NCBI GenBank assembly: GCA_963824345.1
Contig: CAWGOZ010000012.1
Span: 310,001 to 374,000 of the forward strand
Origin: Palsa-89 sp963824345
GTDB lineage: Bacteria; Acidobacteriota; Terriglobia; Bryobacterales; Bryobacteraceae
Direction of reading: 5' to 3'
Length of the DNA stretch: 64,000 bases
The notes beneath the pieces were generated by a model. That model searched no databases. It was given only the letters and a program-made list of their open reading frames with translations, and was not told the DNA's origin. Made by a program: the position numbers and the translations under genes. How positions within the stretch are numbered: position 1 is the first letter of the stretch; the number at the start of each line of letters is the position of its first letter. Below, in pieces: positions 53,421 through 62,270 of this stretch.

Positions 53421-55850
53421 ATGCCGGAAAAGCAGTACGACCATAACCAGATCGAGTTGAAGTGGAGCGAACGATGGGCCAATGCGCCGCTCTTCCAGGC
53501 CGAGGAGCATTCGAGCAAGCCCAAGTACTACGTGCTCGAAATGCTGCCCTATCCCAGCGGCACATTGCATATCGGGCACATCCGCAACTACGCCATCGGC
53601 GATGCGCTGGCGCGCTACAAGCGCATGCGCGGTTTCAACGTCCTGCATCCCATGGGTTGGGACGCATTCGGCCTTCCAGCGGAAAACGCGGCTATCGCAA
53701 ATAAGCGCGATCCCTACGAATGGACCCAGTACAACATCGAAAACATGAAACGGCAGCACCGGCGCATGGGCTTCAGTTACGACTGGTCGCGCGAGGTGAC
53801 CACCTGCGATCCCGAATATTATCGCTGGAACCAGTGGTTTTTCCTCAAGATGCTGGAGCGCGGCTTGGCCTACCGCAAGAACGCTCTGGTCAATTGGTGC
53901 AATGAGTGTGGAACCGTCCTCGCGAATGAGCAGGTGGTGGACGGTTGCTGCTGGCGCCACGAATCGACGCCCGTGGAACAGCGCGCCATCGAGCAATGGT
54001 TCCTGCGCATCACCGATTACGCCGACGAACTGCTTGCCGGGATAGAGGATCTGGAGGACGGTTGGCCGGAGCGCGTGCTCCTGATGCAGCGCAATTGGAT
54101 CGGGCGTTCGGAGGGCGCGGAGATCGACTTCGCGCTGGACGGATCGGGCGAGAAGATCCGGGTCTTCACCACTCGCGTGGATACCATCTACGGAGCGGCC
54201 TGCCTAATTCTTGCGCCGGAGCATCCGCTGGTTGCGGAGCTGGTAGACGCTAAAGGAATGGCGCAAGTGAAGCAGATGATCGATTCGCGCGCCGCCAAGG
54301 GTCCGGGCGATATCGAGAAGGAGGGCCTGTTTACCGGCAGCTACGCGATCAATCCATTCAGCGGCGAAAAGATCCCTATCTGGATCGGCAACTTCGTGCT
54401 GATGGGTTACGGAACCGGCGCGATCATGGCAGTGCCGGCGCACGACCAACGCGATTACGAGTTTTGCGAAAAGTACGAAATAGCCTGGCATCCAGTGATC
54501 GAACCAATCACGCCTGTGCTCGGTGCGGTCGGCGCATTTACCGAGGACGGATATCTCAGGGAGTCTGGCGAGTTTACCGGACTCTTGAGCGAGGAGGCGC
54601 GCCGCGTGATGACCGCGAAAGCCGAAGCGGAGGGCTTTGGCAAGGCGGCCGTGACCTTCCGTATCAAGGACTGGGGCATCTCGCGCCAGCGTTATTGGGG
54701 TACGCCCATCCCGGTTATCTATTGCCCGGCGTGCGGCATGGTTCCGGTCCCGGAGCGCGACTTGCCGGTGGTTCTTCCGCTCCAGGTTCCAATTACCGGC
54801 AAGGGCCGTTCGCCGCTGGAAAATGTGCCGGGCTTTGTGAACGTCGCCTGTCCCAAGTGCGGCCGGCCTGCGCGCCGCGAAACCGACACCATGGACACGT
54901 TTATCGATTCGTCCTGGTATTTCTATCGCTATTGCGACCCCCACAACTCGAGCGCGCCGTTCGATCCCGGGAAAATCGCGTATTGGTTCCCCATCGACCA
55001 ATACATCGGCGGCGTCGAGCACGCCATTCTCCACTTGATCTACTCCAGGTTTTGGACAAAAATGATGCGCGATCTCGGCCTGGTGGCGAACAGCGAGCCC
55101 GCCAAGCGCCTGTTTACGCAAGGCATGGTAATCAAAGACGGCGCGAAGATGTCGAAATCGAAAGGCAACGTCGTGAGCGCCGATGAAATGATCGAACGCT
55201 TCGGCGCCGATACCGGCCGCGTGTTCGAACTCTTCGCCACGTCGCCCGAGAGGGAGATGGACTGGACCGAGGCCGGCGCGAATGGCGCCTACGGTTTCAT
55301 CAGCCGCGTGTATCGGTTTGTCACAAGGAACGTCGGCCAGGGCGCATCCCAGCCCACTGCAGCCGATAGGAAAGCGCTGCGCAAACTGCATCAGACGCTC
55401 CGCCAAATTACGGACGATTTCGAAGGCCGCTGGCATTTCAATACATCCATCGCCGCCTTGATGGGTCTACTGAACGTGCTTACGGAACTCGAGAAGGATT
55501 TGTCCGCGCCGGTCATCGCCGACATATTGGAAAAACTGACGCTGATGCTGGAGCCCTTCGCGCCGTACCTGGCCGAAGAGCTTTGGGCGGAGCAGGGCCG
55601 CACGGGTCCGGTGTTCCATCACGCTTGGCCCGAATATGATCCGGAATTTGCGCGCGAAGAAGAAGCCGAGGTGGTGATCCAGGTGAACGGCAAGCTGCGC
55701 GGCCGCATTAATGTCGCGTTCGGCACGCCGCGCGAGGCGCTGGAGAAGCTGGTTCTCGCCGACACCAAGGTGCAGCCGTTGCTGGACGGCAAGCAGGTGG
55801 TGAAAGTGATCGTCGTTCCGGATAAACTAGTCAATATTGTCGTTAAGTAA
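53421..55850 (+). CDS. leuS: Leucyl-tRNA synthetase
   Basis: 809 residues. Class I synthetase: HIGH at 50-53 (TLHIGHIRNY), KMSKS in KDGAKMSKSKGN near 576, and the editing (CP1) domain with ARVDT-type TRVDTIYGAACLILAPEHPL near 255. Charges tRNA-Leu. Starts with ATG 14 nt after the nfo relic; the HEAT-repeat gene overlaps its end by 14 nt. Confidence 0.97.
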   Translation: MPEKQYDHNQIELKWSERWANAPLFQAEEHSSKPKYYVLEMLPYPSGTLHIGHIRNYAIGDALARYKRMRGFNVLHPMGWDAFGLPAENAAIANKRDPYEWTQYNIENMKRQHRRMGFSYDWSREVTTCDPEYYRWNQWFFLKMLERGLAYRKNALVNWCNECGTVLANEQVVDGCCWRHESTPVEQRAIEQWFLRITDYADELLAGIEDLEDGWPERVLLMQRNWIGRSEGAEIDFALDGSGEKIRVFTTRVDTIYGAACLILAPEHPLVAELVDAKGMAQVKQMIDSRAAKGPGDIEKEGLFTGSYAINPFSGEKIPIWIGNFVLMGYGTGAIMAVPAHDQRDYEFCEKYEIAWHPVIEPITPVLGAVGAFTEDGYLRESGEFTGLLSEEARRVMTAKAEAEGFGKAAVTFRIKDWGISRQRYWGTPIPVIYCPACGMVPVPERDLPVVLPLQVPITGKGRSPLENVPGFVNVACPKCGRPARRETDTMDTFIDSSWYFYRYCDPHNSSAPFDPGKIAYWFPIDQYIGGVEHAILHLIYSRFWTKMMRDLGLVANSEPAKRLFTQGMVIKDGAKMSKSKGNVVSADEMIERFGADTGRVFELFATSPEREMDWTEAGANGAYGFISRVYRFVTRNVGQGASQPTAADRKALRKLHQTLRQITDDFEGRWHFNTSIAALMGLLNVLTELEKDLSAPVIADILEKLTLMLEPFAPYLAEELWAEQGRTGPVFHHAWPEYDPEFAREEEAEVVIQVNGKLRGRINVAFGTPREALEKLVLADTKVQPLLDGKQVVKVIVVPDKLVNIVVK

Positions 55851-56646
55851 GCACGCCGCAGTAGCATTCCTGCTGGCTGGGACCCGCCTGCTGGCACAAC
55901 CGGAGCAGACCGCCTGGGATGTGCTGAAGCCTGGCCTCGTCGACACCAACCCGCTGAACCGGCGGCAGGCTGTGACGGCCACCGGGGCCATCGGTCTCGA
56001 TCCGCGAGCGGTGCAGCTGGTAGAAGCGGCGTTGAAGGATAACGATTCGCTGATTCGCGCCACAGCCGCCGCGGAACTGGGCGAGATGAAGTCCCGGCAG
56101 TCCTTTCCGGTCCTGAAGGCGGCGCTCGACGATCCGTCGGGGGAGGTCGGGTTCGCCGCGGCCAAAGCTCTCTGGGACATGGGCGATAAAACCGGCCGCG
56201 GTTTCCTCGAGGATGTAGTCGCCGGCCAGCAGGAGGCCACGGACGCCGGAGTAAAGGGTGCGCTGCACCGTGCCGACCGGCTGCGTCACGATCCCAAGGG
56301 GATGGCGGTGCTGGGCGCCAAGGAAGCATCGGGCGCGCTGTTGGGGCCATTCAACATCGGCGTGATAGCCGCCGAACAGCTCTTCAAAAACAGCCGGGTC
56401 GCCGCTCGAATGCAAGCGCTGAACCTGCTGGCTGAGGAATGCGATATACAGACCTTCCGGCTGCTGGAAGCGGCCGCCACCGGCGATGGCAACTGGGCCG
56501 AGAAGGCGGCTGCAGCCAAGGCTTTGGGGAGATGCGGCAATCCGGCTGCGATTCCGAAACTCGAGACCAATCTATCGGACTCGAACGCCGCCGTGAGATT
56601 CATGTCCGCGGCCGCTATCATCCGGCTCAGCCGGAAGCCCGAATAG
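55837..56646 (+). CDS. HEAT-repeat protein
   Basis: 269 residues from a TTG inside the end of leuS. Signal peptide-like start (HAAVAFLLAGTRLLAQ). Armadillo/HEAT helices: RRQAVTATGAIGL, DNDSLIRATAAAELGEM, AALDDPSGEVGFAAAKALWDM and a C-terminal set. A scaffold protein; the partner is unknown. Overlap of 14 nt with leuS suggests coupling only in expression. Confidence 0.85.
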   Translation: MSLSKHAAVAFLLAGTRLLAQPEQTAWDVLKPGLVDTNPLNRRQAVTATGAIGLDPRAVQLVEAALKDNDSLIRATAAAELGEMKSRQSFPVLKAALDDPSGEVGFAAAKALWDMGDKTGRGFLEDVVAGQQEATDAGVKGALHRADRLRHDPKGMAVLGAKEASGALLGPFNIGVIAAEQLFKNSRVAARMQALNLLAEECDIQTFRLLEAAATGDGNWAEKAAAAKALGRCGNPAAIPKLETNLSDSNAAVRFMSAAAIIRLSRKPE

Positions 56647-56798
56647 AGCCGTAATCCCCTGGGATCGTACATAGAGGGGCTCACCGGATCCCTCCCCCAA
56701 CGCTTAGTGGTGGCATCGCCAAAGTATTAGCGAATCGAGGGTAAACACAAAAAGTTCTTGCCTTCTGATTTTGACTCGTGGCACAATCCATTAAGGCC

Positions 56799-56825
56799 AA
56801 AGTGGCCAAAAGTGGACAAAAGTGG
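56799..56825 (+). promoter_or_regulatory. MraZ operator, three AAAGTGG boxes
   Basis: AAAGTGG at 56799, 56809 and 56819, exactly 10 bp apart. This matches the pattern of repeated GTG-rich boxes at which MraZ binds upstream of its own gene in other bacteria (known from E. coli TGGGN repeats and Mycoplasma AAAGTGT/G repeats). The third box overlaps the GTG start of mraZ. Confidence 0.75.
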
Positions 56826-57307
56826 AAGAACAGCCCAAGACGACGCCAGTGGAGCCCCCGCGCGGCTTCTTTTCGGCCCACGTCGACGACAAGGGCAGGC
56901 TCAAGCTTCCAGTGGATTTACAGCAGTATCTGACGGCGATCGGGGATGAGAAATTCTTTGTGACCAGCGTCGACGACCGCATAGCTCGAATCTACCCGAT
57001 TTCGGTGTGGAAGGGAAACGAAAAAGTCTTGGAAGCGCTGGCTACCGAAGATCCGGACGCCGCCGAAGCGCTTTTGTTTGTGACCAACGACTACGGCGCC
57101 GAGGCCAAAGTGGACCCGCAAGGGCGTGTGATGTTGCCAACCGACTTGCGGCGGGCACTGGCTTTGGAGAATCAGGAAGTCCGGCTGGATTGGTCGCAGG
57201 GCGCCATCAACGTCTATTCGAAGACGGAATATGAAGCGCGCAAGCTGAAAGCCAAAGGCAGCCTGGCGGAGAAGCTCAAGACGGCCAAGCTGAAGGGATT
57301 CAAATAG
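56822..57307 (+). CDS. mraZ: Transcriptional regulator MraZ
   Basis: 161 residues from the GTG at 56822; a GTG at 56849 (VEPPRGFFS) would give an N-terminus closer to most family members. Two AbrB-like folds, each with a DxxGR motif: HVDDKGRLKLP and KVDPQGRVMLPT. MraZ represses its own operon (division and cell wall). First gene of the dcw cluster. Confidence 0.94.
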   Translation: MEEQPKTTPVEPPRGFFSAHVDDKGRLKLPVDLQQYLTAIGDEKFFVTSVDDRIARIYPISVWKGNEKVLEALATEDPDAAEALLFVTNDYGAEAKVDPQGRVMLPTDLRRALALENQEVRLDWSQGAINVYSKTEYEARKLKAKGSLAEKLKTAKLKGFK

Positions 57308-57316
57308 CGGCCATGT

Positions 57317-58177
57317 ATGCACGTGCCGGTAATGCTTGCCGAATGCCTGGAGTATCTGGCGGTGCGGCCGGAAGGCATTTACTTGGACGCGACGGCCGGA
57401 TTGGGCGGACATACGGCGGCCATCGCGCAGAGATTGTCCAGCGGGTTTGTGATTGCGAACGATCGCGACGCGGAATCGCTGGAGCAGGCCAAACGGAATA
57501 CGGCGGAGTGGGCAAATCGGATCCGGTATCACCACGGGACGTTTTCCGAAATCGCGTCCACGCTGGCGGGGCAGGGCATCCAGCGGGTAGACGGGTTGCT
57601 TGCCGACCTGGGTGTGAGCCGCTATCAGCTCACCGAGCCGGAGCGCGGATTTTCGCTGATGGCGGACGGGCCTCTGGATATGCGCCAGGATCGAAGCCGG
57701 GAACTCAGCGCGGACGAGCTTGTGAATTTTACTGCAGAAAAGGAACTGGCCGATTTGATTTATCGATTCGGCGAGGAAAGGAGGTCGCGGAGAATCAGCA
57801 GAGCAATCGTTCGGGCGCGGCCAATCCACACGACCATGCGATTGGCGCATGTAATCGAGGAGGCCGTGCCCCGTTCGAGCAGATTACATCCGGCAACGCA
57901 AACCTTCCAGGCTTTGCGAATGGCGGTGAACGACGAGCAGGGCGAATTGGATCGATTGCTCGAAACCGCGCCGGCGTTGGTGAACAGCGGCGGACGGATG
58001 GTGGTGCTTTCGTTCATGTCGCTGGAAGATCGAAAAGTGAAACAGTGCTTTCAGGCGCTGGCGCGTGCGGGGCGAGCTCGAATACTCACCAAGCACGTCG
58101 TCAGGCCGTCAACTGAAGAAACGATAAACAACCCTCCGTCGCGCAGCGCCAAGCTCCGGGCGGTGGAGATGAAGTAA
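57317..58177 (+). CDS. rsmH: 16S rRNA (cytosine1402-N4)-methyltransferase
   Basis: 286 residues. N4-methylates C1402 of 16S rRNA. SAM motif YLDATAGLGGHTAAI near 25, RVDGLLADLGVSRYQL and the ERGFSLMADGPLDMRQD motif. Follows mraZ by 9 nt in the canonical order. Confidence 0.96.
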   Translation: MHVPVMLAECLEYLAVRPEGIYLDATAGLGGHTAAIAQRLSSGFVIANDRDAESLEQAKRNTAEWANRIRYHHGTFSEIASTLAGQGIQRVDGLLADLGVSRYQLTEPERGFSLMADGPLDMRQDRSRELSADELVNFTAEKELADLIYRFGEERRSRRISRAIVRARPIHTTMRLAHVIEEAVPRSSRLHPATQTFQALRMAVNDEQGELDRLLETAPALVNSGGRMVVLSFMSLEDRKVKQCFQALARAGRARILTKHVVRPSTEETINNPPSRSAKLRAVEMK

Positions 58178-58188
58178 CCGAGATAAAA

Positions 58189-58671
58189 ATGGCAACTCTC
58201 GCAACCATAATGGATCGATTCACGACGGCGAACGGCGCCGCTAGCGACCGTTCGCGCACCCGGGTGCTGGAGAACGAGGATCCCTTCGAGGTTCCCCGCT
58301 TCCCGAATGAGGACGTATACTTCTACGTCAAGCACATCGATAATTCGCGCATACTGCGCGCAGCGGATCCAGCGGCGCGGAAGACGTGCTGGCGCTTGAT
58401 TGGGTCGTCATTTGCGTTTGCGGTGCTGGTGATCGCGTTGTTGCTTCCGTCGGTCAACCGGCTCATGGCCGGCTACCGCATGGAAGCCTTGCGCCAGGAG
58501 CGGCAGCGCCTGGAACTGGATCGGGCGGCGCTGGAACTGGCCGAGACCAGGCTGCTCAGCCCGGCGCGTCTGGAAGAGTTGGCTCGCATGCAGCGCTTTG
58601 TCGATCCGGCGCCCGAAGCGGTGGTCTATCTGGACGGCAACAAGTCGGACGCAATTCTGGCAAAGAAGTAA
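58189..58671 (+). CDS. ftsL: FtsL-like cell division protein
   Basis: 160 residues. Placed between rsmH and ftsI, as FtsL is. Polar N-terminal ~70 residues, one membrane helix at about 72-92 (SSFAFAVLVIALLLPSV) and an exterior coiled coil (ALRQERQRLELDRAALELAET) that should pair with FtsB/FtsQ. The name rests on position and topology, since FtsL diverges widely. ATG at 58210 is an alternative start. Confidence 0.72.
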   Translation: MATLATIMDRFTTANGAASDRSRTRVLENEDPFEVPRFPNEDVYFYVKHIDNSRILRAADPAARKTCWRLIGSSFAFAVLVIALLLPSVNRLMAGYRMEALRQERQRLELDRAALELAETRLLSPARLEELARMQRFVDPAPEAVVYLDGNKSDAILAKK

Positions 58672-58689
58672 AACCCTCGCTCACGCCGC

Positions 58690-58716
58690 GTTACCGAGCC
58701 GCGACCGTGAGGGAGC
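58690..58716 (+). repeat. SRDREGA-type repeat between ftsL and ftsI
   Basis: Positions 58690-58711 are identical, reverse complemented, to 22205-22226. The full element ends with GAGGGAGC. Intergenic here, upstream of the ftsI ribosome-binding site. Confidence 0.8.
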
Positions 58717-58742
58717 AGGCAGATTTTTTCTGAGGTTAAGGT

Positions 58743-60785
58743 ATGGATCCGCTGGCGACACGACGCGTCCACATGTTGGTCCGGGTGGCCTTTGTTTGGG
58801 CCGCTCTGATCGCCGCCCGCCTCATTCAATTGCAAGTGGTCCAGCATAGTCGGTACGCCGAGCTGGCGCGCGATCAGCAACAGAAGCTGGAAGAGATCAA
58901 GGCCCCGCGCGGGGCAATTCTGGATCGCTACGGCCAGCGCCTGGCCATGAGCCTGCCGGCCGAGTCGGTGGTGGTGGACCCTGTGCGGGTGCCCAATCTT
59001 TCGGTGGCGGCCGAGGTTCTTGCCAACATCTTGAACCTCAATTCCCGGGATCTGCTCGCAAATCTGAAAGCGGCCGTTGACAACCGCCGCGGTTTTCTAT
59101 GGGTGAAACGCAAGATCACGCCGCAGGAAGCCAAGCGATTGCGCGATCTGAATCTGGAGTGGATTGAGTTTCGCACCGAAAGCCAGCGTTATTATCCGAA
59201 TCGGTCGCTGGCGGCGCACGTTATTGGCAGCGTCGATTTTGCGGAGGACGGAAACGGCGGAGTCGAGCAGAGTTTCAACCAGGAATTGCAAGGGCACGCA
59301 GGCCAGATGCTGGTGACTGCGGACGTGCAAAAGCGGGGATTCGCATCCAGCATCCAGCAACAGCCGCTGCCCGGCCAGGACGTTCGCCTGACGATCGACT
59401 CGCGAATTCAATCGGTTGCCGAGCAGGAGTTGGCCAAAATGGTGGCGCAGCATCATGCCAAGTCCGGCAGCCTGGTGGCGCTGGATCCGCGCTCGGGCGA
59501 CATCCTGGCGATGGCCAACGTGCCAACCTTCGATCCGAACGAACCTCCCAAACGTGGCGACATTGCCGCGCGCGAGAACCTGGCCGTCGCAGCGCCCTTT
59601 GAGCCGGGGTCGGTATACAAAGTGATCACGCTTTCCTCGGCGCTGGAGACCACCAACCTGCGACCCGAGTCCATGATCAATTGCGGCAATGGAAGCATCA
59701 ATCTTTTTGGCCGCATCATTCACGACCACAGCCGTTACGCCGCATTATCGATGGCGGACGTGCTGGCGCGGTCCAGCAATATCGGCGCAATCAACATCGG
59801 GTTGCAAGTGGGCGACAAGAATCTGTACGAGTATATTCGCCGGTTTGGTTTCGGCAAGAAGACCGGCATTCCGCTTCCGGGAGAATCCTCCGGTATGGTC
59901 CGGCCGCTGCGCGTGTGGCAGAAAAGTTCCATCGGTTCGGTCGCGATGGGGCACGAAATCGGCGTGACCGCTTTGCAATTGGCGCAGGCCTGCGCGGTGA
60001 TCGCGAGCGGCGGATTCCTGGTGAAGCCGCGGCTCCGCTTGGACGTTCCGGTGGCCCCGCCGATGCGGGTGCTGCGGCCGGAAACGGCCATTACCATGCG
60101 CGGCATGATGGAGGGCGTCGTGCTCAAACCCTACGGTACCGGGCACAGATATGCGCGCCTGTTGGGCTATACGTCGGCGGGAAAAACCGGCACTGCGCAG
60201 ATCTACGACAACCGGAGTCATCAATACACCCATCTCTACAACGCGTCGTTCATGGGATTTGCGCCGGTGACCAATCCTAGGATCGTGATCGTCGTCACGA
60301 TTAACGGGACCGAAGGCACCGCCGGCTATGGCGGCCCGACATCCGCTCCGGTGTTCCGCGAAGTGGCGGCGGCCGGATTGCGCGTCATGGATGTGCCGAA
60401 AGATTTACCCGAGATGCTTCCTTCCGAGGGGGGCGAGCAGGCCGACGAGAACGATGTGGCCATCGCCGATGTTGGTTCTTCCATCCCTCACCCGCTGGTT
60501 CAAGCTGACGATGCCGTTGCCGCCGACGACCGACCGGCAGCTTCCGCAAACAATGCTTTGGACCAGCGGGTTCTTTTAGCGCGGAATGAAAATTTGCAGC
60601 AAGATTTACGTTCGCCGCGGGTGCCGGACTTTCAAGGCAGGTCGGTGCGCAGCGTGATTGAACAGGCCGCCGCACTCGGCATCCCGGTGGAATTTACGGG
60701 CACTGGAGTCGCGCGCGCTCAGGTTCCCAGGCCCGGCGCCTTTTTGCCTTCGGGGAGTTGGGTTCGCGTGCAATTTGGCCAGTAG
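58743..60785 (+). CDS. ftsI: Peptidoglycan transpeptidase FtsI (penicillin-binding protein 3 type) with PASTA domain
   Basis: 680 residues. TM at 18-33; a PBP-dimer domain; transpeptidase with SxxK Ser290 in EPGSVYKVITL, SxN in ARSSNIGAIN, and KTG in SAGKTGTAQIY. The C-terminus ends in a PASTA-like fold (PDFQGRSVRSVIEQAAALGIP). Cross-links septal peptidoglycan. The linker before PASTA is disordered (ASANNALDQRV). Confidence 0.94.
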   Translation: MDPLATRRVHMLVRVAFVWAALIAARLIQLQVVQHSRYAELARDQQQKLEEIKAPRGAILDRYGQRLAMSLPAESVVVDPVRVPNLSVAAEVLANILNLNSRDLLANLKAAVDNRRGFLWVKRKITPQEAKRLRDLNLEWIEFRTESQRYYPNRSLAAHVIGSVDFAEDGNGGVEQSFNQELQGHAGQMLVTADVQKRGFASSIQQQPLPGQDVRLTIDSRIQSVAEQELAKMVAQHHAKSGSLVALDPRSGDILAMANVPTFDPNEPPKRGDIAARENLAVAAPFEPGSVYKVITLSSALETTNLRPESMINCGNGSINLFGRIIHDHSRYAALSMADVLARSSNIGAINIGLQVGDKNLYEYIRRFGFGKKTGIPLPGESSGMVRPLRVWQKSSIGSVAMGHEIGVTALQLAQACAVIASGGFLVKPRLRLDVPVAPPMRVLRPETAITMRGMMEGVVLKPYGTGHRYARLLGYTSAGKTGTAQIYDNRSHQYTHLYNASFMGFAPVTNPRIVIVVTINGTEGTAGYGGPTSAPVFREVAAAGLRVMDVPKDLPEMLPSEGGEQADENDVAIADVGSSIPHPLVQADDAVAADDRPAASANNALDQRVLLARNENLQQDLRSPRVPDFQGRSVRSVIEQAAALGIPVEFTGTGVARAQVPRPGAFLPSGSWVRVQFGQ

Positions 60786-60794
60786 CGAGGCTGC

Positions 60795-62270
60795 ATGACA
60801 GTTGCGCAGATCCTCCAGGGCGTACGGCTCCGGCGGGGCGTGGTTGCGGATTTGGGGGAATTGTCCGTGGCGGGGTTGGAGTACGATTCACGGCGAGTCC
60901 AGCCCGGGTTTCTGTTCTTCGCGTTTCCCGGGGCGCGCGCTGACGGTCGCGAGTTCGCGCAGCAGGCCATGGATCGGGGCGCAGTTGCCGCGGTGAGCGA
61001 GCTTCCAGCGCCGGCGGAATTTCGCGGGGCTTGGATTGAAGTGGAGCATGGCCGCCAAGCGCTTGCGTTGGCTGCACGCAATTTTTACGGGAATCCTGCC
61101 CAGAGGCTGAAATTGACGGGCGTCACGGGGACTAACGGCAAAACGACGACTACGTTTCTCATCGACGCGGTGCTGCGCGCCGCCGGGAACACCACGGCCC
61201 TGGTGGGGACCATTGAGTATCGCTTGGCGGGCGAAGTGCTGCCGGCCGTCAATACGACTCCTGAATCGCTGGACCTCTACCGCATGTTCCAGGAACTGGA
61301 GCAGGCCGGTGGCAGCCATGTCACAATGGAAGTGTCATCCCACGCACTGGCTTTGGGGCGCGTTTACGGGATGCCTTTTCACACCGCGGTATTTACCAAC
61401 CTCACGCGCGATCACCTGGATTTTCATCACAGCATGGAAGAGTATTTCGCGGCGAAGCAGCTGCTTTTTGGATCCGACGGTGGCGCCGCGCCAGCCTGGG
61501 CCGTGATCAATTCCGACGATCCGTATGGCCGCCAGATTCAGACCGCTCCGCACACCCTGCGCTACGGATTTGAGGAGGGCGCGGACCTGCGCGGATCGTC
61601 CCTCAACGTGAGCTTTGAAGGCTTGCGATTCACGGTGCAGTTCGGCGCCGAGCGAGTTCAATTAACCTCGCCGCTGGTAGGTAAATTCAACGCCTACAAT
61701 ATTCTGGCGGCCTGCGGCGCGGCCTTGAGCTACGGGCTGGATTGGAAGACGATTTCCACCGCCATCGCGAATTGCCCCCGCGTGCCCGGACGTTTCGAGA
61801 GCGTGCAACAGGGCCAGCCCTTTCTGGTGGTGGTGGATTATGCGCACTCCGACGACGCATTGCGCAATGTCATTGCGGCGGCTCGCGAACTCCATCCCAA
61901 GCGCGTGATCACCCTGTTCGGCTGCGGCGGGGACCGGGACCGATCGAAGCGCCCCCTGATGGCCCAGGCGGCGTCGCAGGCCAGCGATTTCGTGGTACTG
62001 ACGTCGGACAACCCGCGCTCGGAAGATCCCATCTCCATCATGAACGACGCGCTGGTGGGGCTTCGCCGTTTTGACACACCGCACATCATCGAGCCGGACC
62101 GCGCACGGGCAATCCGTGCCGCGCTTAAGGAGGCAGAGGCCGGAGACATCGTGATTTTGGCCGGAAAAGGGCACGAAACGTACCAGGTATTGAAGGATCG
62201 CGTCATCCATTTCGACGATCGCGAAGTGGCGCGCGGCGTGCTAGAGGAGCTGGGGTGGAGTTCAAAGTGA
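60795..62270 (+). CDS. murE: UDP-N-acetylmuramoyl-tripeptide synthetase MurE
   Basis: 491 residues. Adds the third residue of the stem peptide. ATP loop GVTGTNGKTTTTF with Lys116, carbamylated-Lys region near 220, and the TSDNPRSEDP motif. DNPR is the signature of meso-diaminopimelate enzymes, so mDAP peptidoglycan is inferred. Starts 9 nt after ftsI; overlaps murF by 16 nt. Confidence 0.96.
   Translation: MTVAQILQGVRLRRGVVADLGELSVAGLEYDSRRVQPGFLFFAFPGARADGREFAQQAMDRGAVAAVSELPAPAEFRGAWIEVEHGRQALALAARNFYGNPAQRLKLTGVTGTNGKTTTTFLIDAVLRAAGNTTALVGTIEYRLAGEVLPAVNTTPESLDLYRMFQELEQAGGSHVTMEVSSHALALGRVYGMPFHTAVFTNLTRDHLDFHHSMEEYFAAKQLLFGSDGGAAPAWAVINSDDPYGRQIQTAPHTLRYGFEEGADLRGSSLNVSFEGLRFTVQFGAERVQLTSPLVGKFNAYNILAACGAALSYGLDWKTISTAIANCPRVPGRFESVQQGQPFLVVVDYAHSDDALRNVIAAARELHPKRVITLFGCGGDRDRSKRPLMAQAASQASDFVVLTSDNPRSEDPISIMNDALVGLRRFDTPHIIEPDRARAIRAALKEAEAGDIVILAGKGHETYQVLKDRVIHFDDREVARGVLEELGWSSK

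Noticed and set aside
56776..56796. Sigma-54-like TGGCAC before mraZ
   Set aside because: The -12 element (TTGC) is missing at the required spacing.
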